From Verrucomicrobia bacterium LW23 (GTDB lineage: Bacteria; Verrucomicrobiota; Verrucomicrobiia; Methylacidiphilales; UBA1321): a stretch of 64,000 nt of DNA. Below the pieces are notes generated by a model. That model was not told the DNA's origin. It searched no databases and saw only the letters and a program-made list of their open reading frames with translations. The translations under genes and the position numbers were made by a program. Location: positions 310,001 through 374,000 of the forward strand of contig QAZA01000039.1 of assembly GCA_003054695.1 (NCBI GenBank), in the 5' to 3' direction. How positions within the stretch are numbered: position 1 is the first letter of the stretch; each line of letters starts with the position of its first letter. Positions 8,515-16,993 of this stretch are shown here, piece by piece.

Positions 8515-10548
8515 CTACCGCACTGCCGCCGCAACCGAGGGCCCGGCCGGCCAGTTGTCGATGTACGGATCGCGCGCCAGCCATACGGCGTAGCGACGTA
8601 TCACGTTGTCGCCAAAGTGGATGTCGATGTCCGCCACCCGCTCGATGGTGCCGAATTCCTTGGCCAGGCCGTCGGCGTGGTGATGCATCATCTCGTCCGT
8701 GAGAAAGAGTGCGCGCTCCCCGCGGCGAACGGAATAGGTGGGCCAGAAGCTGAACTGATTCTCCGGCTGCCGCGGGGCGGCGGCGTTCTCCGCCACCATG
8801 CCGGGTAGCTGCTCGCGGTAGCGGAGAAGCTTCTCCGGCAGGTCCGCTTCCTCCGCCCTGGGCGGGCGCAGGTTATGGGGAATCTCCCCCGCGTTTTTGG
8901 CCATGTAGGTGCGCGGCCGGCCCTGCATGTACCAGGACATAACGCTGGCGTTCTGGTAGCGGTTGGAGAGCAGCAGCGTGGCGTTGTGTTGCGCGCGCAA
9001 CTCGTCCATGGCCTTGCCGAGGGCAGCCCAGCCGCGCGCGCGATTCATCACGTCGTACTTCATGGGCAGGTGTAGCGCGGCCGTGCCGTGCAGCGCTACC
9101 GTCATGGCAATGCCGATGAGGATAGCCGTGACGCCGATCCAGCCCGGCCGCAGCAGGCCCCAGCCGGGGATGACAGACCGCTCCGCCTGCGCGGAGGCGG
9201 GGATAAAGCCGGTGCGCCACCAGGCCGCCACCAGGATGACGCCCGCGATGTAGCATGGCGCCGTCCAGTTCGCCTCCCCCTGCTCGCGCAGGGAGAGGAG
9301 CGTGTAGAAGAGCATCAGGGGGAGGAAAAGCGTCAGCAAAAAGCGCTCCCGCTCCGGCCAGCCCAGGGCGATGCCGGAGGTTGCGGCAGGGGCGGATGCC
9401 GAAACCGGGGCGGTGCTCTCCTCCGCATCCCGCGCCATTGCGGGGCTGCCGCCTCGGCCGCCACAGCGCACGCACGCCATCGCCGCCGCCGCGATAATGC
9501 AGGCGAAGAGCACGGGGCTGATGGCCTGGGCCTGCTCCTGCAGAAATTTTGCGACATCCAGCGGCTTGAGCGACGGATCTTTGCGCCCGCCCGCGCGCTC
9601 CTTTAAGTGCGTGACAGTGATCCACTTATGCTGAGCGTTCCAATAATAAATGGGCGTGGTGCATATGGCGAAAACCGAGAGCATCGCCCCAAAGCCGGCC
9701 AGCCACCAGGTGCGGCCCGGCAACCCCGCCGCCAAAGCAGCGCGCACGCGGGGAGACCACAGCATAAACAGCAGAAAGCCAATCAGTTGCACGCCGTTCA
9801 CATACTTGGCGAGAAAGCCGCTGCCCACCGCAAAGCCCACCACCGCCCAGCGCCACAGGCTCCCGCGCTCCAGCGCATCCAGAAAGAGATTGGCCGACCA
9901 CACCCAGAAGAAGACGCTGAGCGCATCAATCGTCATGAGGATGGCGCCGATGGCGTACAGCGGAATGACGCCTACCAGCAGAAGCGCCGCGAAAGCCGTC
10001 TCCTCATCGTACAGCCGCCGCGCCAGGATAAACAGCTGCCACCCGGTGCCCACGCCCAGCAGCACGGCCAGCCAGCGCACGCCCAGGGTCGTATCGCCCA
10101 CCAGCCACGTGCCAAACGCGATCGTCCACCCCACGCCGGGGCCCTTGCTGTAGTAGCTGGCATCCAGGTGCTGGCTCCACAGAAAATAGTAGGTTTCGTC
10201 GGGAATCAGCTCCAGCGTGGTGCACAGGTACAGGCGAAACAGGCCGGCCAGCGCCAGCAGCACAATGGCCGCGTTGGTGGGCTTCGCGAGCCATCCGCGC
10301 ACAAACCATGCGCCCTCGGCCCAGTCGCGCTCCGGGGCGGCGGGGGATGGCGGGGTGGCCGGGGCTGTGACGCTGCCGCCCGCGCCTCCGCCCGTGCCTT
10401 CCGCGCGGCCCTGTTGGGACGGGGAATCGGGCTGGGCGGCGGAGGTCAGGGAAGCGGCAATATTCACAGCGGATGAAAGGGGGAAGGGAAAGGAGGGCGG
10501 GCAAAAGGGAGGATAGGCCCGGCGCCTGCCGAGCGAACTTGGTCGCAC
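8515..10548 (-). CDS. GT39/ArnT-like integral membrane glycosyltransferase
   Basis: Up to 677 residues. The N-terminal 70 residues are Pro/Ala/Ser-rich, then about ten or more hydrophobic segments begin at NAAIVLLALAGLFRLYL. The first periplasmic loop holds LIPDETYYFLWSQHLD followed by SYYSKGPGVGW; the acidic pair and the Tyr/Lys/Gly motif are typical of the GT39/GT83 (PMT/ArnT) superfamily, which moves a sugar from a polyprenyl-phosphate donor to a lipid or protein on the outer face of the inner membrane. A soluble C-terminal domain (about 150 residues) ends the protein. The acceptor cannot be inferred. The start is unsure: GTG 10548 or GTG 10467, neither with a good RBS. It stands alone on this strand. 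Confidence 0.85.
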   Translation of the reverse strand: MRPSSLGRRRAYPPFCPPSFPFPLSSAVNIAASLTSAAQPDSPSQQGRAEGTGGGAGGSVTAPATPPSPAAPERDWAEGAWFVRGWLAKPTNAAIVLLALAGLFRLYLCTTLELIPDETYYFLWSQHLDASYYSKGPGVGWTIAFGTWLVGDTTLGVRWLAVLLGVGTGWQLFILARRLYDEETAFAALLLVGVIPLYAIGAILMTIDALSVFFWVWSANLFLDALERGSLWRWAVVGFAVGSGFLAKYVNGVQLIGFLLFMLWSPRVRAALAAGLPGRTWWLAGFGAMLSVFAICTTPIYYWNAQHKWITVTHLKERAGGRKDPSLKPLDVAKFLQEQAQAISPVLFACIIAAAAMACVRCGGRGGSPAMARDAEESTAPVSASAPAATSGIALGWPERERFLLTLFLPLMLFYTLLSLREQGEANWTAPCYIAGVILVAAWWRTGFIPASAQAERSVIPGWGLLRPGWIGVTAILIGIAMTVALHGTAALHLPMKYDVMNRARGWAALGKAMDELRAQHNATLLLSNRYQNASVMSWYMQGRPRTYMAKNAGEIPHNLRPPRAEEADLPEKLLRYREQLPGMVAENAAAPRQPENQFSFWPTYSVRRGERALFLTDEMMHHHADGLAKEFGTIERVADIDIHFGDNVIRRYAVWLARDPYIDNWPAGPSVAAAVR

Positions 10549-10638
10549 AAAGCTAAGGCGGGAGCGTTACCGTAGCCGCTCCCGCCACGCCACGCCAGCG
10601 CAAATTTTACGGCCAGCCTAATGCCATCCGAACACCGG

Positions 10639-11055
10639 CTAAATGTCATCGTCAAGATCTCGGCTTTCGGCAATGTCTTCCCACGGAATGAGATCGAACA
10701 ATTTTCGATTAGAGCGGGAAACCAGCGGACTAATGCCGTTCTGAAACCACGTCAGCCGCATGATCGAATATTCCTTCCTTTGAATCACTGGCGCCGACAA
10801 TGCTGTCACCTCGAACTGTAGAGCGGGCAGTGGCTTGCCGGGATCCTTCTGAATGCCAGGTGGCACAACGCAGTACGACGGCCAGCCGCCGCCGGGCGGA
10901 ACCTTGGATGCCGATCCAATAATATGTCTGTTTGCTGTACCGTACCCGCCCTCCATAATGCCACTGTAGGTGCCCCACACACGCAGAGACCGAAAGGTGA
11001 GTTTCCAGCCCGATGAGAGTTGAACTGTATATATAGTGCTTGAGGCTAAGGACAT
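10639..11055 (-). CDS. Hypothetical protein
   Basis: A 138-residue product from ATG 11055 (GTG 11061 is also in frame). It has natural-looking composition and mixed hydrophobicity (SSGWKLTFRSLRVWGTYSG, VPPGGGWPSYCVVPPG, acidic tail ESRDLDDDI) and lies in a less GC-rich patch, unlike the shadow ORFs around it. No domain recognised, no signal peptide, weak RBS. It is divergent from hprK. Confidence 0.55.
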   Translation of the reverse strand: MSLASSTIYTVQLSSGWKLTFRSLRVWGTYSGIMEGGYGTANRHIIGSASKVPPGGGWPSYCVVPPGIQKDPGKPLPALQFEVTALSAPVIQRKEYSIMRLTWFQNGISPLVSRSNRKLFDLIPWEDIAESRDLDDDI

Positions 11056-11409
11056 AGACACGCTTTGTCGTATACTCTTCGTCGATGAACTATCTCGATT
11101 GGCTGTCGCGATCCACGCGTACAGTCAAAGCATACAAGTTATCCGCAGAATGTCGAACTGTGTCAAAATCCGCCCGAATAGCGCGTAAATCGGCAAAAAT
11201 TTCCGGCTCAGAGAATGCCATGCGGAGCGGTTGCAACACGTGCACAATGGCTCCGCACCGCTCGCGGGCGCAAGATTTCATCGAAAAATGTGATGACTTT
11301 ACTCGGGCGGCGCCCCAAAATGAATATTCGCCTTTGGCTGCCTATTCGGCTACACTGCAGGACGTTTCTTCTCCAGCGCTTTTCTCCCGACAGTCGGATT
11401 TCCCCATCC
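11056..11409. other. Intergenic region upstream of hprK
   Basis: 354 bases between the divergent hypothetical gene and hprK. An ORF on the plus strand (11085-11471) overlaps hprK out of frame and looks spurious. No hairpin or operator recognised. Confidence 0.4.
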
Positions 11410-12366
11410 ATGCGTTCCAAAATTCCCATTCCGGAGGTGACGGTCGGCCAGTTCTACACGAACCACGCTAACGTCATGCACCTGAAGCTTTTAGCGGGGG
11501 CGTCGGGGCTGCGCAGGCGCATTGGGGAGGGCGCGGTGAATCGCCCGGGCCTGGCGCTGGCCGGCTTCTACCACAGCTTCGCGTTTCAGCGCGTGCAGGT
11601 GATTGGCAGCGGCGAGACGGCCTACCTCAAGAGCCTGCCGGAGGATACCAACCGGCAGCGGCTGCGGGAGCTTTTTCGCCACAACATCCCGTGCCTTATT
11701 TTTGCGCGCAACATCAATCCGCCCAAGGTTGTGCTGGAAGAGGCTGAGGCTGAAGGCATTGCGGTGTTCAAGTCGCCACTGACGACGATGCGCCTTATCA
11801 ACACGGCCACCATCTGTCTGGAGCTCGATTTCGCCCCGACGGTGACGGAGCACGGCAGCATGGTGGACATCCAGGGCATCGGCGTAATGGTGCGCGGCGC
11901 CAGCGGCATCGGCAAAAGCGAGTGCGTGCTCTCCCTTATCGAGCGCGGCCACAGCCTCGTCTCCGACGACGTCACGCGCATCCGCTCGCTGGAGGGGCGC
12001 GAACTTATCGGCACCGCGTCGGAACTCTCTCGCTTTCATATGGAAGTACGCGGGCTGGGAATCATTAATATCGCCAGTATTTTTGGTGTGCGCAGTATTC
12101 GGCTGGAAAAGCGGCTCGATCTCGTGGTAACACTTAAGGACTGGCACGATGTGTCGGAAGTCGACCGCATCGGACTTGATCCGCAGCACTATGAAATCTT
12201 GCAAATCATGATTCCTCATGTCACCATTCCCGTACGTCAGGGCAGGAATCTTGCGAGCCTGATTGAGGTCGCCGCGCTGGACCAGAAGCTCAAGAGCATG
12301 GGCCAGAACTCCGCGGTGGAATTCAACGAGCGGCTGATCCAGTCGATTCGCAACCAGGAAAAATAG
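11410..12366 (+). CDS. hprK: HPr kinase/phosphorylase
   Basis: A 318-residue protein, normal for the family (about 310-330). The N-terminal half has the HPrK_N fold (VTVGQFYTNHANVMHLKLLAG). The C-terminal kinase domain shows HGSMVDIQGIGVMVRG, the P-loop GASGIGKSE, the conserved SDDVT and the HPrK signature MEVRGLGIINI. The enzyme uses ATP or pyrophosphate to phosphorylate HPr on its regulatory serine, and removes that phosphate when phosphate is high, so it reports glycolytic state. It is followed by ptsH 97 bases downstream, its substrate gene. ATG 11410 is preferred because homologues start close to here; the frame stays open upstream to 11215 and no clear RBS is visible. Confidence 0.95.
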   Translation: MRSKIPIPEVTVGQFYTNHANVMHLKLLAGASGLRRRIGEGAVNRPGLALAGFYHSFAFQRVQVIGSGETAYLKSLPEDTNRQRLRELFRHNIPCLIFARNINPPKVVLEEAEAEGIAVFKSPLTTMRLINTATICLELDFAPTVTEHGSMVDIQGIGVMVRGASGIGKSECVLSLIERGHSLVSDDVTRIRSLEGRELIGTASELSRFHMEVRGLGIINIASIFGVRSIRLEKRLDLVVTLKDWHDVSEVDRIGLDPQHYEILQIMIPHVTIPVRQGRNLASLIEVAALDQKLKSMGQNSAVEFNERLIQSIRNQEK

Positions 12367-12383
12367 AAATCGAAGCACCAACA

Positions 12384-12417
12384 TTCCGGGCTGATCGAAA
12401 AGATCCAGGATCCGGAA
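12384..12417 (+). other. Hairpin between hprK and ptsH
   Basis: TTCCGG (12384-12389) pairs with CCGGAA (12412-12417), enclosing CTGATC and GATCCAG which also pair. There is no T-run after it, so it is more likely a processing or attenuation element than a classic terminator. Confidence 0.35.
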
Positions 12418-12463
12418 CAAAAATCATTTTCATACTTAACCTCAGCTATTAAGCTTACCATCG

Positions 12464-12796
12464 ATGGGCATGGGCATTTTGAACTCCAAGACTAATTCGA
12501 ACTCCGATCCGGAAGATCCGAATTCCAACAAGGTTGTGCGCGAATTTGTTGTCGGCAACAAACTCGGCCTGCATGCCCGTCCCGCCGCCATGTTCGTAAG
12601 GATCGCCAACCGCTATAACTCGGAAATCTGGGTGGAGAAGGATGGCGAGGAGATCAACGGCAAAAGCATCATGGGCCTCATGCTTCTGGCCGCCGGCTGC
12701 GGCTCCCGCCTCAAAGTCACCGCCATCGGCCCCGACGCCCGCGACGCCGTGGGTGATCTGCAGGAGCTGATCTCCCGCAAGTTTGACGAGGAGTAG
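12464..12796 (+). CDS. ptsH: HPr phosphocarrier protein
   Basis: A 110-residue protein, about 20 residues longer than usual because of a polar N-terminal extension (NSKTNSNSDPEDPNSNK). The HPr fold follows: active-site His in GLHARPAAMFV, phosphorylated by Enzyme I, and the regulatory Ser in INGKSIMGLMLLAAGCGS, the target of HPr kinase. Both residues are present, so it should take part in both kinds of phosphorylation. No EII permease is visible, which fits a regulatory rather than a transport role (inference). Two in-frame ATGs (12464 and 12470) are possible. An imperfect ACTTAA-N9-TTAAGC palindrome sits just upstream at 12434-12454. Confidence 0.93.
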   Translation: MGMGILNSKTNSNSDPEDPNSNKVVREFVVGNKLGLHARPAAMFVRIANRYNSEIWVEKDGEEINGKSIMGLMLLAAGCGSRLKVTAIGPDARDAVGDLQELISRKFDEE

Positions 12797-13144
12797 GCGC
12801 GGGGCGAGGGCGAGGCAGGAGGCGGACGTCCGCGGGTGCCGGCGGGCTCGAGCGCCCGACCGCCAGTGCGCCTGAGAGCCTGCGTTATGGCCGCCATGCC
12901 GCGCCGCCATACGCTAGATCTGCGTGCCGGTTGCCAGCGCATTCGCTTGCAGCATCGACCGGGGCTGCACTCCTTCCGCATGCGTCGCATTTCTTCTGGC
13001 GCTCTCGTGCCGCCTCGTGTTTCAATCAAACTCGCGCAATTTCAGTGCGGGTGTACACAGGGTATCATGATTTGAAGCGCCGGAGGCGCGCAACATCTTG
13101 CGTACACCTGTGTTTAAACCGCTCCCGCGCGGAGGCAGGCGGCC
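12797..13144 (+). other. Intergenic region between ptsH and the LuxR-type gene, candidate operator
   Basis: 348 bases without a convincing gene. GGTGTAC at 13050-13056 reappears inverted as GTACACC at 13102-13108; both are followed, in their own orientation, or preceded by a CACAGG-like run. These could be binding sites for the downstream regulator. GGAGG at 13131-13135 is the RBS for the ATG at 13145. Confidence 0.4.
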
Positions 13145-13900
13145 ATGGAACGTCTTCGGCATCGCGAACTCAAACTCTTTTCTAAGTCGCTGGTCAGGCT
13201 CTATGATATGTCGGAGCCAGAGCGCATTCACGAGCAGCTTGTGGACTGCGTGGCGTCGCTGACCAGCGGCGATTTCATCTGCTGCGAAGTTGTGGACCCC
13301 ACTAATGACGTTCATCAGATTACGTCCAACGTTCAGGTGCCCAATCACGAAGCATGGGTCCGGCGCCTCGGCGAGCTGGTGCATCAGAACCCGATTATAC
13401 CCTTTGTGATGAATGGGGGAGGTACGGAAGTATTAAGCCCGTACGACCTGATGCCGAAAAAGGAGTTTGAGCGAACAGAGCTCTTTAACGAGGCGTTTCG
13501 CGTTGTGGGCGAGCAGCAGCTTGCGGCGATGATTCCCAAAGCGGGCGCGGCAATGGCGACGGTGATCCACCGCAACACCACGTTCAGCGAGGAGGACCGC
13601 ACTCTGCTTAAGTTGCTGCGGCCGCACCTGATGCAGGCCTACAGCACGGCGCAGCTTACCATGCGGCTCAGGCAACGGGACATTTCCGTCAAGAGTCCCG
13701 CCGATCTCCTGAAGTGCGGGCTTTCATCGCGGGAGATTGAGGTGCTGCACTGGATGCGGGAAGGGAAGGCGGACAAGGAGATCGGGATCATTCTGGGCAT
13801 CAGCCACCGGACGGTTAACAACCATGTCGCGGCGATTCTGAGGAAACTCGGTGTCGATAGCCGGATGGCTGCGGTTGTGATGACTTTTGGGTGCAGCTGA
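13145..13900 (+). CDS. LuxR-family transcriptional regulator
   Basis: A 251-residue protein. The C-terminal 65 residues are a LuxR/GerE helix-turn-helix: CGLSSREIEVLHWMREGK, DKEIGIILGISHRTVNNHV, AAILRKLGVDSR. Residues 1-180 form an alpha/beta sensor-like region resembling a GAF-type domain (LTSGDFICCEVVDPTND, FSEEDRTLLKLLRPHLMQAY). There is no receiver domain with a phospho-Asp, so it probably senses a ligand directly. The start has a clear GGAGG nine bases upstream. It sits between ptsH and ptsI, which are neighbours in most genomes, so it probably entered between them. Target genes unknown. Confidence 0.9.
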   Translation: MERLRHRELKLFSKSLVRLYDMSEPERIHEQLVDCVASLTSGDFICCEVVDPTNDVHQITSNVQVPNHEAWVRRLGELVHQNPIIPFVMNGGGTEVLSPYDLMPKKEFERTELFNEAFRVVGEQQLAAMIPKAGAAMATVIHRNTTFSEEDRTLLKLLRPHLMQAYSTAQLTMRLRQRDISVKSPADLLKCGLSSREIEVLHWMREGKADKEIGIILGISHRTVNNHVAAILRKLGVDSRMAAVVMTFGCS

Positions 13901-13915
13901 GGTTACCGCTCTCCC

Positions 13916-13978
13916 CCTGTCCCAGCGACGAAATCTACCGACTAATTTCTCGCAAATTCGACGAATTCCAGCCAAAGT
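13916..13978 (+). pseudogene. Remnant of a second HPr C-terminus
   Basis: Immediately before ptsI an open frame ends in LISRKFDEFQPK-stop (stop 13976-13978). The intact HPr ends in LISRKFDEE. Over the eight shared codons the DNA differs at six positions, all silent third bases. This looks like the 3' end of another ptsH copy, left when the LuxR-type gene was placed between ptsH and ptsI. The shared stretch is short, so chance cannot be fully excluded. Confidence 0.5.
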
Positions 13979-13987
13979 AGTGCGGTA

Positions 13988-15766
13988 ATGCCGGAGCCTC
14001 AATCACCGACACCACCACCCCAGGAAGTTCGCCTGCGCGCCACCGCCGTTTCCCCCGGTGTGGCTACGGGAGTGTTTGTCGCGTATCGCCCGCACGAGCA
14101 CTCGGTCAAGCGCCGCCGTATCCGCGAGGAGGACGTGCCGGCCGAGGTGGCGCGGCTGGAGGCGGCGCTGCTGGAGACGCGGCATCAGCTGCACGACATG
14201 CGCGAGCGCCTGGCGGCCACGCTGGGCGAGAAGGACGCCTCCGTGTTTGATGCGCATATCCTTGTGGTGGAGGATGCTACGTTGCTGGAGGCGGTGAACA
14301 AGCAGCTGAATGAGCGCTTGCTTAATGTCGACTTCCTCTATTATCAACTCACCAAATCGTACGTCAAAAAGATGCGCGAGGTGGACGACGAATATCTGGC
14401 CGAGCGCGCGCAGGATATCGTCGACGTCTCCCGCCGCGTGCTGCGCAACCTGCAGGGGCTCAAAAACGACATGGCCCTCGATCTCGACGGCCCCACCATC
14501 ATCCATGCGCACGACCTGACGCCGAGCGATACGGCCACGTTCGATCGCTCCAAGGTCATCGGGTTTGTCACGGAGATCGGCAGCAAAACGTCGCACAGCG
14601 CCATCATGGCGCGCTCGCTCAACATCCCCGCGCTCGTGGGCCTGCGCGATCTGGCCATGCAGGTGGACCCGGGCACCGAGGCGCTTATCGACGGCTACGA
14701 GGGCCTTCTCATCCTCAACCCCACTCCGCAAACCAAGTACGAGTACGGGCAGGTGACCAGCCGGCGCCATGCCGAGGAGGAAAAGCTGGCGCGCCTGCGC
14801 GATACCCTGGCCATCACCACCGACCAGCGCCGCATCACCGTCTCCGCCAACGTGGAGCTGCCCGAGGACCTGCCGCTGGTACGCGACAACGGCGCGGAAG
14901 GCATCGGCCTGTACCGCACGGAGTTCCTCTACCTCAACCGCGACGACATCCCCACCGAGGACGAGCAGGTGGAGATGTACCGGCAGGTGGCCGAGGCCGC
15001 GAAGCCGCACAGCGTCATCATCCGCACGCTGGATATCGGCGGCGACAAAGCGCTGGGCCACCTGGGCATTGAGCAGGAGCTCAACCCCTTTCTCGGCTGG
15101 CGCGGCATCCGCCTGTGCCTGGGCCGGCCGGAGCTGTTTAAGGTGCAACTGCGCGCCCTGTGCCGCGCCAGCACGGAGGGCAACATCCGCATCATGTTCC
15201 CCATGATTACGGAGATTGGCGAGCTGCGCGCCGCCAAAAAGCTGCTTGCGGAGGTTCAGGACGACCTGCGCCGCGAAGGCGTGCCCATTGCGGACAAGAT
15301 TGAAGTGGGCATGATGATTGAGGTGCCCAGCGCTGCCCTGCTGGCCGACGTGCTGGCGCGCGAGGTCGATTTCTTCTCCGTCGGCACCAACGATTTGATC
15401 CAGTACACTCTGGCCGTCGATCGCGCCAACGAGCGTGTGGCGGATCTCTACCAGCCCACGCACCCCAGCATCATCCGCCTGCTGCGCATGGTGGTGCAGG
15501 GCGCCCACAACGCCAACATATGGGTGGGCGTGTGCGGCGAGGTGGGCGGCGATATCGCGCTCACCCCCTTGCTTGTGGGCCTGGGCATCGACGAACTGAG
15601 CCTCGGCTCCGTCAACGTGCCGCGCGTCAAAAAAGCCATTCAGGCGCTCAACTACCACGAGTGCCGCGACGTCGTCGACAGCATGCTCGCCCAGTCCCTC
15701 ACGCCCTACGAGAACCTCAAATGGCTCGAGGAAATCGCCCGCAAACATTACGGGGAGCTGTTTTAG
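13988..15766 (+). CDS. ptsI: PTS Enzyme I (phosphoenolpyruvate-protein phosphotransferase)
   Basis: A 592-residue protein, normal length. The N-terminal domain begins LRATAVSPGVATGVFV; the phosphohistidine lies in the swivel domain at GSKTSHSAIMAR. The PEP-binding TIM barrel has GIGLYRTEFLYL, RTLDIGGDK, GWRGIRLCL, and FFSVGTNDLIQYTLAVDR, with the catalytic Cys in VCGEVGGD. It takes phosphate from PEP and passes it to the HPr histidine in the cytoplasm. All key residues are visible, so it should be active. With HPr and HPrK it makes a complete phosphorelay lacking EII in this window. No good RBS is seen; ATG 13988 lies nine bases after the stop of the HPr-like remnant. Confidence 0.96.
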   Translation: MPEPQSPTPPPQEVRLRATAVSPGVATGVFVAYRPHEHSVKRRRIREEDVPAEVARLEAALLETRHQLHDMRERLAATLGEKDASVFDAHILVVEDATLLEAVNKQLNERLLNVDFLYYQLTKSYVKKMREVDDEYLAERAQDIVDVSRRVLRNLQGLKNDMALDLDGPTIIHAHDLTPSDTATFDRSKVIGFVTEIGSKTSHSAIMARSLNIPALVGLRDLAMQVDPGTEALIDGYEGLLILNPTPQTKYEYGQVTSRRHAEEEKLARLRDTLAITTDQRRITVSANVELPEDLPLVRDNGAEGIGLYRTEFLYLNRDDIPTEDEQVEMYRQVAEAAKPHSVIIRTLDIGGDKALGHLGIEQELNPFLGWRGIRLCLGRPELFKVQLRALCRASTEGNIRIMFPMITEIGELRAAKKLLAEVQDDLRREGVPIADKIEVGMMIEVPSAALLADVLAREVDFFSVGTNDLIQYTLAVDRANERVADLYQPTHPSIIRLLRMVVQGAHNANIWVGVCGEVGGDIALTPLLVGLGIDELSLGSVNVPRVKKAIQALNYHECRDVVDSMLAQSLTPYENLKWLEEIARKHYGELF

Positions 15767-15909
15767 AGGCAAAGCGGTATGCAACTCGCCAATGTCAAAC
15801 CCTGGGGACTGTCGGCGATCCGCGCATCTCGACCCCTTGCGGCGAGCCCTGAAGCAACGAGGCGTTGCCTCTGAACTCCAGGCAATCACCGCGAACCCTC
15901 ACCACCGCC

Positions 15910-16725
15910 ATGATGCGACTCCCTGTCATTGAAGGACTTATACGCCGGCGCCTGCTCGTCAACTTCCGGGCTGACCCCGATGTGGTGGCGCGCCTGCTGC
16001 CCGCGGGGTTTCGACCCAAACAACACAAAGGCTTTGCGATTGTCGGCATCTGCCTGATCCGGTTGGAAGAAGTTCGGCCCAAAGGACTTCCGCGCGCAAT
16101 GGGGATCAGCAGCGAGAATGCGGCGCACCGCATTGCGGTGGAGTGGGAGGCGCCAGATGCCGGCGCAACCGGTTGGCGCGAAGGCGTTTACATACCGCGG
16201 CGCGACACGGGCTCCGTGCTCAACGCTCTGGCAGGCGGTCGCGTCTTTCCGGGGGAGCATCATTTCTCCCGCTTTGCCGTGGAGGAGATCGGCGGGGCGG
16301 ACGGCAGCGGCCCCACCATCCGTTTCTCCATGCAGTCCGTTTCGGACGCGTGCTGCGAGACGGCCCCGCACGCCGACAATGACGACTCGGCCGTCGCCAT
16401 CCACCTGGAGGGGCGCAACGCAGACGCCCTCCCGCCGGGCTCTGTGTTCCACGATCTGTCCGAGGCTTCCGCGTACTTTGAGGGCGGCTGCACGGGTTAC
16501 TCAGCCACGTGCGATGCTGCGCGCCTGGACGGGATTGAGCTGCGCACCGCCCGCTGGGAGGTGCGGCCCCTCGACGTCACGCGCGTGTACAGCAGCTACT
16601 TTGCCAATGCGACCCGCTTTCCTGCCGGCACGGTTGAGTTCGACCACGCCCTCATCATGCGCGGTATCCCGCACGAATGGCACTCCGTTCCCGACTTTGC
16701 TGTGGCAGCACCGGCGCGCGCGTAG
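15910..16725 (+). CDS. DUF2071-type protein
   Basis: A 271-residue protein resembling the DUF2071/YqjF group: RLLVNFRADPDVVARLLPAGF near the N-terminus, then alternating beta strands (GFAIVGICLIRLEEV, RIAVEWEAP, GVYIPRRDTGS), and a terminal ATRFPAGTVEFDHALIMRG. Relatives adopt a fold like acetoacetate decarboxylase, but no biochemical role is established and I see no catalytic lysine I can assign. ATG 15910 is chosen because it leads directly into the conserved start; the frame also opens at TTG 15865. It stands 143 bases after ptsI, with no sign of co-regulation. Confidence 0.75.
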   Translation: MMRLPVIEGLIRRRLLVNFRADPDVVARLLPAGFRPKQHKGFAIVGICLIRLEEVRPKGLPRAMGISSENAAHRIAVEWEAPDAGATGWREGVYIPRRDTGSVLNALAGGRVFPGEHHFSRFAVEEIGGADGSGPTIRFSMQSVSDACCETAPHADNDDSAVAIHLEGRNADALPPGSVFHDLSEASAYFEGGCTGYSATCDAARLDGIELRTARWEVRPLDVTRVYSSYFANATRFPAGTVEFDHALIMRGIPHEWHSVPDFAVAAPARA

Positions 16726-16993
16726 ATCCGCTCTCCGGGGCATCCCCTTGGCGAATCCCCTGCGTTTGCTCCACAAAGTTATCAGGGATTCGGAGGGATG
16801 AGGGAAAGGTGTCCGCCGATTCTCCCTTGCGTTGCCACTGGGCGGCCGATATTAGCCTTTCCGTAAGCCTCTTTTTCCGCTAGAAACACCTTACCGCGAA
16901 CCAACGCCCCGGCGGGAGCGGGCGCGCCTTTTTTGACGGCGCCGCATGCCTGCCCTCCCTGCCAGGTCATGTTCCCTCAACACACGCTCCCTC

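Noticed and set aside
12434-12454. ACTTAA-N9-TTAAGC upstream of ptsH as a member of the LacI regulon
   Set aside because: Spacing is 9 rather than 4, and the gene is outside the sugar island; probably chance AT-rich symmetry.
14003-15889. 628-residue minus-strand ORF opposite ptsI
   Set aside because: Mirror of a highly conserved gene; no domain, composition biased to His/Ala/Val.
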